A DNA stretch of 30,340 nucleotides, taken from Microbacteriaceae bacterium UBA4731. Lineage in GTDB: Bacteria > Actinomycetota > Actinomycetes > Actinomycetales > Microbacteriaceae. The stretch lies in assembly GCA_002404115.1 (NCBI GenBank), contig DHJB01000046.1, positions 28,795-59,134 on the forward strand, read 5' to 3'. The position numbers were made by a program, and so were the translations under genes. Of the stretch, positions 24,591-30,340 are shown one piece after another; the stretch's first letter is position 1; each line of letters starts with the position of its first letter. The notes below the pieces were generated by a model. The model was given only the letters and a program-made list of their open reading frames with translations. It had not been told where the DNA came from and did no database searches.

Positions 24591-25477
24591 GCGCGATACC
24601 TGTCCAGGTGTGCCGCGGCCTGTTCGAGCACGGACTCCGAGCCGGCGTAGATGCCCTCGGCGCGCGGCCAGTGGCTGATCACGTCGGTGAAGCCCAGTTC
24701 CGCGGCCCGGCCGACGGAATCCTCAAACGCCGCCAGGCTCTGCAGCGAGTATCCCCCGCCGCTGTCCAGCGACAGGTACCGGTCGATCGTCGCCGGGTCG
24801 CGCCCCTCGGCGCGCGCAGTGTCCTCCAGCCGGCCGACGAGCCCGGCCACCGAGGTCCACCACTCCTCGCCGTCCGTCCCGTTGCGGCCGGTCGTCACCC
24901 AGCCGGCCCCATGCTTCGCCACCAGGCTCAGCCCCTTGGGCCCGTTCGCGGCGATCACGAACGGCACCCGCGGATGCTGCGCGGGCCGCCCGACCATGCG
25001 CGCGCCGACCGCGGTGAACCAGTCGCCGCTGACGTCGATGCCGCTGCCGCCCGGCTCCTCGTGTCGCAGCAGGAGATCGAGGTGACCGACGAATTCGGCG
25101 AACCGCTCGTGACGCTGTATCGGCGTGTATTGGGGCTGGCCGAGGGTGAACGCATCGAAGCCGGTGCCCCCTGATCCGACGCCGAGCAGGAAACGTCCGC
25201 CCGCGATGTCGTCGAGCGTCGCGATTTCCTTGGCGAACGGCACCGGATGCCGGAAATTGGGCGACGAGACGAACGTGCCGAGCCGGATCCGCGACGTGAC
25301 CAGGGCCGCCGCGGTGAGCGTCGGAATGGTGGCGTGCCACGGCTGGTCGGCCAGTGTGCGCCAGGAGAGGTGGTCGTAGGTCCAGGCGTGGTCGAAGCCG
25401 AACTGTTCGGCCGCCTCCCACGTGCGGCGGGCCTCCGGCCAGGAGTCTTGCGGAAGAATGACGATTCCAAAACGCAT
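24587..25477 (-). CDS. LLM class flavin-dependent oxidoreductase
   Basis: This is a 296-residue luciferase-like enzyme using FMN or coenzyme F420. The barrel signatures are MRFGIVILPQDSWPEARRTW, the segment WTYDHLSWRTL, the strand RIRLGTFVSSPNFRHPVPFAKE, then LDDIAGGRFLLGVGSGG and VPFVIAANGPKGLSLVAKHG, which follow the normal order of the family. Length is typical. Choice between FMN and F420 cannot be made from these motifs. The gene is coupled to the downstream thioesterase by an ATGA overlap. A divergent promoter region of about 140 bases separates it from the SDR gene. Confidence 0.9.
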   Translation of the reverse strand: MRFGIVILPQDSWPEARRTWEAAEQFGFDHAWTYDHLSWRTLADQPWHATIPTLTAAALVTSRIRLGTFVSSPNFRHPVPFAKEIATLDDIAGGRFLLGVGSGGTGFDAFTLGQPQYTPIQRHERFAEFVGHLDLLLRHEEPGGSGIDVSGDWFTAVGARMVGRPAQHPRVPFVIAANGPKGLSLVAKHGAGWVTTGRNGTDGEEWWTSVAGLVGRLEDTARAEGRDPATIDRYLSLDSGGGYSLQSLAAFEDSVGRAAELGFTDVISHWPRAEGIYAGSESVLEQAAAHLDRYRA

Positions 25478-25562
25478 GCTGCGAGTCTACGGATGCCCGG
25501 GCGCCGGCCAACCGGATGCCCGCCGCGGAGCTCTCGTCCTCGTCGCCGCGAACGCCCGGTGC

Positions 25563-25568
25563 TATAAA
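25563..25568 (+). promoter_or_regulatory. Candidate -10 element for the SDR gene
   Basis: TATAAA stands out in a GC-rich region 54 bases before the SDR start. Transcription from here would give a leader of about 42 bases that contains a small hairpin (CCACG at 25581-25585 pairing with CGTGG at 25595-25599) just before the GGGAG ribosome-binding site. No good -35 is seen. Confidence 0.4.
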
Positions 25569-25616
25569 TAGTGCGTGCACCCACGCCGGGCGCCCGTGGA
25601 GCAAGGGAGCACCTCG

Positions 25617-26378
25617 ATGAGTTCCGCACTGTGCCCAGAACGTTTCGCCGGCAAGACCGCGATTGTCACCGGCGCAGGATCGGGAATCGGCCGAGCGACC
25701 GCGGTGCGCCTTGCCCAGGAGGGTGCGCGTGTCGTCGTCAGCGACGTCGTGACCGACCGCCTCGACGCCCTCGTCGCCGAGTACCCCGATCTGGCCTTCG
25801 TCGTCGTCGCCGGCGATGTCAGCAGCGAAGCGACCGCACAGAAACTCGTCGCCGCCGCAGGCCCGAGGATCGACGTGCTCGCCAATGTCGCCGGAATCAT
25901 GGACGGGTTCCTCCCGGCCGGGGAGGTCGACGATGAAACCTGGGAGCGTGTGTTCAGCATCAACGTCACCGCCGTCATGCGCCTCACCCGCGCGGTGCTG
26001 CCGCTCATGCTGGCGGCCGGCTCGGGGTCAATCGTCAACTGCACATCGGAGGCCGGCCTGCGCGGCGCGTGCGCGGGGGTGGCCTATACCGCGTCGAAGC
26101 ATGCCGTGATCGGCATCACCAAGAACACTTCCGTAATGTATGCGAAGAAAGGCATACGGTCGAACGCCGTGGCGCCAGGTGCCGTGAAGACGAACATCGA
26201 GGCGCCGATGAAGTCGGCCCTGGCCGGCGAGGTGCTCGGCCCGATGTTCCAGGCCCTGATGCCGGCGGTCGCCACCGCTGAGCAACTCGCGGCGGCGATC
26301 ACGTGGCTCGGGAGCGACGACTCGATGAATGTCACCGGAGTGGTACTCGCCTCCGACGGCGGATGGTCGGCGATCTAG
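25617..26378 (+). CDS. SDR family oxidoreductase
   Basis: This is a 253-residue short-chain dehydrogenase/reductase. The cofactor loop is TGAGSGIG (about 18-25), followed by an acidic residue after the second strand (VSDVVTD), which favours NAD(H). The NVAG motif and the catalytic Y157-x-x-x-K161 (YTASK) are present, with the conserved Ser in NCTSEAG. The C-terminus ends with the classical VTGVVLASDGGWSAI. ATG at 25617 is chosen because GGGAG precedes it by seven bases; a GTG further upstream lies within the predicted leader. The substrate is unknown, and the gene is not clearly in an operon with the M4 peptidase that follows. Confidence 0.93.
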   Translation: MSSALCPERFAGKTAIVTGAGSGIGRATAVRLAQEGARVVVSDVVTDRLDALVAEYPDLAFVVVAGDVSSEATAQKLVAAAGPRIDVLANVAGIMDGFLPAGEVDDETWERVFSINVTAVMRLTRAVLPLMLAAGSGSIVNCTSEAGLRGACAGVAYTASKHAVIGITKNTSVMYAKKGIRSNAVAPGAVKTNIEAPMKSALAGEVLGPMFQALMPAVATAEQLAAAITWLGSDDSMNVTGVVLASDGGWSAI

Positions 26379-26411
26379 CGCCGACACCCACCGGACGGGC
26401 AGACTCGACTC

Positions 26412-27527
26412 ATGGCAGGCGCAGCGCACTCTCACATCCGATGCTCCATCGTTCCGCCGTACATCCTGGTGCGGCTGGCGCGTCTCGACGATCCCCGGTT
26501 CGCCGCGGCCGCCGAAGCCGCCCGGAAGTCGCTGCTTCGCGACCTGCCCATCCGGGACGAGCGTGACCCAGAGCATCCGTCGCCGAAGCGGCCGGCCCTG
26601 CGCGCCGCCGGCCTGCCCGCACGACCGGCCGGCAAAATCGACCGCAGCATCTCGGATGCCGTCGGCCTGGAACGACTTCCCGGCCGCCTGCGGGTGCGCA
26701 CAGAGGGCCAGCCCGCCGTGGCCGATGTCTGCGTCAACGAGGCCTATGAGGGTCTCGGCGAGACCCACGCCCTCTTCTGGTCGAAGTTTCAGCGCGACTC
26801 GATCGACGGCCGCGGGCTGCCCCTGGACGCGACCGTGCATTACGGCCGGCAGTACGACAACGCGTTCTGGGACGGCGAGCGCATGGTCTTCGGCGACGGC
26901 GACGGCCAGGTGTTCAATCGGTTCACGATCTCGCTGTCGGTGATCGGCCACGAGCTCACGCACGGCGTCACCCAGTTCGCCGCGAAGCTCGCCTACCGCG
27001 GTCAGTCCGGGGCGATCAACGAATCGATATCCGACGTGTTCGGATCCCTGGTCGAACAGCTTGCGAAGGGGCAGTCGACGGCCGAGGCGAGCTGGCTGAT
27101 CGGAGAGGGCCTGTTCACCGACCGGGTCGACGGCGCGGCGCTGCGATCGATGAAGGCACCGGGCACCGCGTACAACGACGACGTGCTCGGGAAGGACCCG
27201 CAGCCGGACAGCATGTCGGGTTACGTCGACACCGAGGACGACAACGGCGGCGTGCACCTCAACTCCGGCATCCCGAACCGGGCGTTCTACCTGGTTGCCG
27301 ATGCCCTCAGCGGTAACGCCTGGGAGGCGCCGGGACGCATCTGGTACGACGCCCTCACCGAAGGGACGCTGCGCAAAACGGTCGACTTCGCCGGTTTCGC
27401 GCGTGCGACGGAAGCGGCGGCGGCGAAGCGGTTCGGCGGTGATTCCGTCGAGCACTCGGCTGTCATCGACGCCTGGGCAACGGTGGGTCTCGGCACGTCA
27501 GTCGCTGTCGCAGCGTCGCCGGAGTAG
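26412..27527 (+). CDS. M4 family metallopeptidase, protealysin type
   Basis: This is a 371-residue thermolysin-like zinc peptidase. The short N-terminal propeptide starts with the RCSIVPPYIL motif typical of protealysin-like proteins instead of the long thermolysin propeptide, and there is no signal peptide. Zinc ligands are H180 and H184 in HELTH and E204 in NESISDVFG. The catalytic histidine is H282 in GGVHLNSGIPNRAF. Members of this group, such as protealysin and grimelysin, act inside the cell or are released without a standard signal. The next gene, nine bases downstream, encodes the likely inhibitor. No strong ribosome-binding site precedes the ATG. Confidence 0.95.
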   Translation: MAGAAHSHIRCSIVPPYILVRLARLDDPRFAAAAEAARKSLLRDLPIRDERDPEHPSPKRPALRAAGLPARPAGKIDRSISDAVGLERLPGRLRVRTEGQPAVADVCVNEAYEGLGETHALFWSKFQRDSIDGRGLPLDATVHYGRQYDNAFWDGERMVFGDGDGQVFNRFTISLSVIGHELTHGVTQFAAKLAYRGQSGAINESISDVFGSLVEQLAKGQSTAEASWLIGEGLFTDRVDGAALRSMKAPGTAYNDDVLGKDPQPDSMSGYVDTEDDNGGVHLNSGIPNRAFYLVADALSGNAWEAPGRIWYDALTEGTLRKTVDFAGFARATEAAAAKRFGGDSVEHSAVIDAWATVGLGTSVAVAASPE

Positions 27528-27536
27528 CATTCGGCC

Positions 27537-27806
27537 ATGAAGGTCATCGTCTCGCGGAGCGGTGGCATCGCCGGCATCCGCATCACGTGGGAGGTGCAGG
27601 TCGACGAGCGGCCGGACGCGGCCGACTGGAAGGCGTTCCTGGAGGAGCTTCCCTGGGACGAGGTCGACGAGAGGGCTCCCGAACCCGACCGGTTCGTCTA
27701 TCGGATCCGGTGCGCGCCGCACGAGGTCGTCCTCGCCGAGCCGCAGGTGTGCGGCCCGTGGAAAGACCTCGTGGACCGGGTCAAAGCCGTCAACGGGGGC
27801 CGGTAG
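27537..27806 (+). CDS. Emfourin-type inhibitor of the M4 peptidase
   Basis: This is an 89-residue acidic protein matching the emfourin pattern: the first strand MKVIVSRSGGIAGI, a strand ending in TWEVQVD, and a later strand pair around FVYRIRCAPHEVVLAEPQV, then a closing helix (WKDLVDRVKAV). Emfourin from Serratia is a tight inhibitor of protealysin and is encoded directly after it. The same order and spacing (9 bases) is found here. GGAG at the end of the peptidase gene can serve as the ribosome-binding site. Inhibition of the neighbouring enzyme is inferred from family and position. Confidence 0.8.
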   Translation: MKVIVSRSGGIAGIRITWEVQVDERPDAADWKAFLEELPWDEVDERAPEPDRFVYRIRCAPHEVVLAEPQVCGPWKDLVDRVKAVNGGR

Positions 27807-27889
27807 CCCGGAGCCCGGATGCGAGCGCGGTCGGCGCGTTTTTCCTGCGAACAGGGGCGCACACGAGCCCGGCGTGGGAGCATGTTGCT

Positions 27890-28321
27890 ATGAACAACTA
27901 CAACGAGAGCCCGGTCGAAATTCTCAGCGAGGAGGCCTGCTGGGAGCTCCTTCTCTCTTCGAGCCTGGGGCGCCTCGCGTTGAGCGTCGGCGACGAGCCG
28001 GAGATCTTCCCGGTGAATTTCGTCGCCGTCGACAAGCGCCTCATCTTCCGCACCGCGGAGGGAACCAAGCTGCTTGAGCTCACGGTCAACGACCGCGTGG
28101 CCTTCGAGACGGACGGGGTGGGACGCGACGAAGCGTGGAGCGTCGTGGTCAAGGGCACGGCACGGGTGCTCGACAAGGAGTGGGAGATCGTCGCCGCCAA
28201 CCAGCTGCCGCTGCGGCCGCTCATCCCCACCCTCAAGTACAACTTCGTGGAGATTGCGCCGGTCGCCGTGACGGGGCGCAGGTTCACCCTGGGCCCGGAG
28301 CCCGAGCGGAACGTTCCGTGA
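27890..28321 (+). CDS. Pyridoxamine 5'-phosphate oxidase family protein
   Basis: This is a 143-residue split-barrel flavin-binding protein. The N-terminus has the actinobacterial pattern EILSEEACWELLLSSSLGRL, followed by strands ALSVGDEPEIFPVNFVAVD and RLIFRTAEGTKLLELT, and ending with the VEIAPVAVTGRRF strand. Relatives bind FMN or F420 and reduce varied substrates; true vitamin B6 synthesis is unlikely for this subgroup. GGGAG nine bases upstream supports the ATG. The stop overlaps the GTG start of the second SDR gene (GTGA), so the two are coupled. Confidence 0.85.
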   Translation: MNNYNESPVEILSEEACWELLLSSSLGRLALSVGDEPEIFPVNFVAVDKRLIFRTAEGTKLLELTVNDRVAFETDGVGRDEAWSVVVKGTARVLDKEWEIVAANQLPLRPLIPTLKYNFVEIAPVAVTGRRFTLGPEPERNVP

Positions 28322-29169
28322 GCGAAGGCCCCGAAGCGTCGAGCGTTGTCCTGATCACCGGCACGTCCTCCGGGATCGGCCTGCAGGCCGCGATCGCGGC
28401 CGCCGTGGCCGGGCACACGGTCGTGGCCACCATGCGCGACCTCGAACGAGCCGGCGCCCTGCTGGAGGCCGCGGCCGCAGCGGGGGTCACCCTGGACATC
28501 CGCCACCTGGACGTCACCCAGCCCCAATCGGTGACGGATGTCGTGGCCGGCGTCGTCGATGAGCACGGTCGCCTCGACGCGGTCATCAACAATGCGGGCG
28601 CCGGGCACGTTGGCACGATCGAACGCGAAAGCGTGGACGATGTGCGCGGGGTGATGGAAGTGAACTTCTTCGGCGTCGTCATGGTCACGCAAGCCGCGCT
28701 GCCTCACTTGCGGACAAGCCGCGGTCGCCTGATCACGGTCACGAGCGTCGGCGGTGTCGTCGGACAGCCGTTCAACGAGGCGTACTGCGCCGCGAAGTTC
28801 GCCGTGGAAGGGTTCATGGAGAGCCTCGCCCCGGTCGCGGCAGGCGCCGGTGTGTCGGTGACGGTCGTCGAGCCGGCAGCAGTCGCATCGGCGTTCATCA
28901 GCAATGTCGGCCTTGACCAGGTGGAGACGATTGCCGCCGACGAAGTGTACGGAGCAGCGCTCCGGGCCTACCTTGAGCGGGCGAGTGCGTCGTTCAGCAG
29001 CGCCCAGCCGGCTGACGAGGCCGGTCGGGTCATCGCGGCCCTGCTCGACGGCGATGCGCCGGCGTTCCGCCTGCAGACCTCGGATGCCGCCCGGCAGTTC
29101 GTGGGCGTCAAACTGGCGGACCTCGACGGATCCGTCGTGCAGCGGATGACGGGATCCTGGCTGGTCTAG
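28318..29169 (+). CDS. SDR family NAD(P)-dependent oxidoreductase
   Basis: This is a 283-residue short-chain dehydrogenase/reductase. It has the cofactor loop TGTSSGIG near the N-terminus, the basic residue after strand two (ATMRDLERAG), which suggests NADP(H), the NNAG motif and the catalytic Y156-x-x-x-K160 (YCAAK). The long C-terminal part (VEPAAVASAFISN ... DDG-like helices ... RLQTSDAARQFVG) resembles that of the classical retinol-dehydrogenase-like group. The GTG start at 28318 overlaps the previous stop codon. The substrate is unknown; coupling with a flavin-binding neighbour may be functional or only economical packing. Confidence 0.9.
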   Translation: MSEGPEASSVVLITGTSSGIGLQAAIAAAVAGHTVVATMRDLERAGALLEAAAAAGVTLDIRHLDVTQPQSVTDVVAGVVDEHGRLDAVINNAGAGHVGTIERESVDDVRGVMEVNFFGVVMVTQAALPHLRTSRGRLITVTSVGGVVGQPFNEAYCAAKFAVEGFMESLAPVAAGAGVSVTVVEPAAVASAFISNVGLDQVETIAADEVYGAALRAYLERASASFSSAQPADEAGRVIAALLDGDAPAFRLQTSDAARQFVGVKLADLDGSVVQRMTGSWLV

Positions 29170-29205
29170 CCGGATGCTCGCCCGGCCGGCTGCCGGTCTC
29201 CCAGA

Positions 29206-29613
29206 TCAGAGCCCGGCGAGGGTACGCAGCGCCTGGAGACCCTGCGGCGTCCCGGGCCAGTGCCTCTCGAGCGCCTCGGGGCCCGCATGGCGGGTGGCGA
29301 AGCGGAGCACGATCGCGACAATGATCGCGTCGTCGGCGTAGCCGAGAACCGGGATGAAATCGGGCACCAGGTCGATCGGGCTGAGCAGGTAGACGAGCAG
29401 CACGACGAGCCAGATCCGCACGGCCCTCGGCACCGTCGGGTCAGCCGCAAGGCGGCGCAGCAGGCGAACGACGTCGGGGATCAGCCTCAGGGCGTCCCGG
29501 AGGCTGGTCTTGTCGGGCTGTTTCCGGGCGGCCTGCCAGAGGATCAGCACGAGTGCCAGCCAGAGCAGGACAAGGCCGCCCAGGACGCTGAGGAGGACCT
29601 CCCACCAGGTCAT
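29206..29613 (-). CDS. DUF1232 (YkvA-like) membrane protein
   Basis: This is a 135-residue protein. One N-terminal membrane helix (about 5-28) is followed by a basic cytoplasmic-type segment. The DUF1232 core is WLVVLLVYLLSPIDLVPDFI, then VLGYADDAIIVAIVLR, which carries the family's SPIDLVPD and DD motifs. The function of the family is unknown. The ATG overlaps the stop of the cation-efflux-like gene upstream (ATGA), so both are made from one message. It converges with the second SDR gene, with 36 bases between the stop codons. Confidence 0.88.
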   Translation of the reverse strand: MTWWEVLLSVLGGLVLLWLALVLILWQAARKQPDKTSLRDALRLIPDVVRLLRRLAADPTVPRAVRIWLVVLLVYLLSPIDLVPDFIPVLGYADDAIIVAIVLRFATRHAGPEALERHWPGTPQGLQALRTLAGL

Positions 29614-30215
29614 GAGGCATCCGTTCTCGGTGCGGCGAATATCGCCTGGGCCTCACGGATCGCGTAGTAGACGATCACCAGCCCGGCGGCGGGATCGGCC
29701 CACCACCAGCCGGCCAGGGTGTCGAGTAGTAGCCCGAGGAGTACCGCTACGGCGAGCAGCCCATCGATGAAGGTGACTCGCCCTTCCGTGACCAACACCG
29801 GGTTTCCGAGCGCACGTCCCGTTCTTGTCTTCGCCGCGGCGAGCGTGAACATGACGACGGCAGTCACCGCGGTCCAGATCGCTCCGCCGGGACTGGAGCT
29901 CGCGTGATGCTGCGTCGCGAGGGCAACGCCCGACTGAATGAGCAGGTAGGCGGCGAGGGCGACGAAGGCGTATCCGATCAGTCTCAGCGCATGCGCGCGG
30001 CGCTCGTCGCCGAAGCCGGACAGCTCCCACAACACCACCGCGCTCGCGCCGATCTCGATCAGACTGTCCAGGCCGAAGCCGAGCAGGGCCACCGACGAGG
30101 CCAGGTAGGCGGCGAGCGTCAGTATCGCGACTCCGGCGACGTTCCACCCGAGCGTGATCCACTCCAGGATGATTCCGCGGCGCCGCAATCGGGCGCCGTT
30201 TGCGACGATGACCAT
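29610..30215 (-). CDS. Cation diffusion facilitator-like transporter
   Basis: This is a protein of about 201 residues with five or six membrane helices and no soluble C-terminal domain. Sequence blocks typical of the CDF family are LLGFGLDSLIEIGASAVVLWEL (helix 2 with the metal-site Asp) and TFIDGLLAVAVLLGLLLD followed by WWWADPAAGLVI (helix 5 with its Asp). Only part of the usual metal-site pattern is kept, so divalent-metal transport is likely but not certain. I choose the ATG at 30215 because it leaves a short basic lead-in to the first helix; the frame is open to a GTG at 30260, and neither has a good ribosome-binding site. Confidence 0.78.
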   Translation of the reverse strand: MVIVANGARLRRRGIILEWITLGWNVAGVAILTLAAYLASSVALLGFGLDSLIEIGASAVVLWELSGFGDERRAHALRLIGYAFVALAAYLLIQSGVALATQHHASSSPGGAIWTAVTAVVMFTLAAAKTRTGRALGNPVLVTEGRVTFIDGLLAVAVLLGLLLDTLAGWWWADPAAGLVIVYYAIREAQAIFAAPRTDAS

Positions 30216-30270
30216 CACGCGGGACGCTTGACTATCTGCACCCCGAAAGAATACAGGCACCGCAAAAGCG

Positions 30271-30287
30271 GCACTCGGATTGAGTGC
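30271..30287. promoter_or_regulatory. Inverted repeat upstream of the cation transporter gene
   Basis: GCACTC and GAGTGC are separated by five bases about 55 bases upstream of the transporter start, near a possible -10 element TATTCT on the minus strand. It may be an operator. The half-sites resemble those of CIRCE, but the CIRCE spacer is nine bases, so HrcA control is not proposed. Confidence 0.3.
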
Positions 30288-30340
30288 TGTCTCGAGGGCG
30301 TAATGCCGCCCCCTCCTAGAACGGTGGTGGCGGTTCGAGT

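Noticed and set aside
30271..30287. CIRCE element (HrcA operator)
   Set aside because: The half-sites resemble it, but the spacer is five bases instead of nine and the gene is not a chaperone.

Overview
The window is high-GC bacterial DNA with short gaps, many ATGA/GTGA gene overlaps and frequent GTG or TTG starts. The gene set points to Actinomycetota and most likely to a Microbacteriaceae-type genome: GlnR-type nitrogen boxes, a HemD-response-regulator fusion (NnaR type), DUF6457 beside moeA, and a protealysin-type M4 peptidase with an emfourin. The family-level placement is inference. No rRNA, tRNA, CRISPR array, intact insertion sequence or prophage was seen.

Positions 1-4550 hold small housekeeping and membrane genes with visible gene debris between them. 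Intact genes are a secreted or anchored M23 peptidase (minus), a DUF4190 protein and a GNAT acetyltransferase (plus), a DUF1294 membrane protein (plus), ribosomal protein S15 with a clear terminator (minus), and a DUF805 membrane protein (plus). The gaps contain a truncated GNAT-like fragment (about 1373-1501), a short coding-like remnant (2439-2567), a possible small membrane ORF (3046-3291) and a headless VWA-domain fragment (4303-4548) lying just behind the pullulanase stop codon.

Positions 4556-7930 encode a large secreted type I pullulanase (minus) with two X25-like modules and a LacI-type operator in its upstream region.

Positions 8092-12876 (plus) form a molybdenum-enzyme block: fdhD, an FdhF/YdeP-type molybdopterin oxidoreductase, a DUF6457 protein and moeA. 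The start of moeA is preceded by a tandem 17-bp repeat. It creates a chain of three six-codon micro-ORFs, each overlapping the next by ATGA and the last running into moeA.

Positions 12998-24012 form a complete assimilatory nitrate/nitrite cluster. On the minus strand, in transcription order, are nirD, narK, nasA and a FAD/[2Fe-2S] electron-transfer subunit. Divergent on the plus strand are nirB, a SUMT (cobA) with a degenerate N-terminal domain, and an NnaR-type regulator. Three GTNAC-n6-GTNAC boxes of the GlnR type lie in the nirD-nirB and narK-nirD regions. The Mo block supplies cofactor for NasA, SUMT feeds siroheme to NirB, and GlnR plus NnaR probably control the set.

Two copies of a long intergenic palindrome (12915-12980 and 24031-24100) sit at the two convergent ends of this cluster.

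Positions 24138-30215 hold a thioesterase/LLM flavoenzyme pair (minus), an SDR (plus), an M4 peptidase with its likely emfourin inhibitor (plus), a pyridoxamine-oxidase-like protein overlapped by a second SDR (plus), and a cation-efflux-like protein overlapped by a DUF1232 protein (minus).
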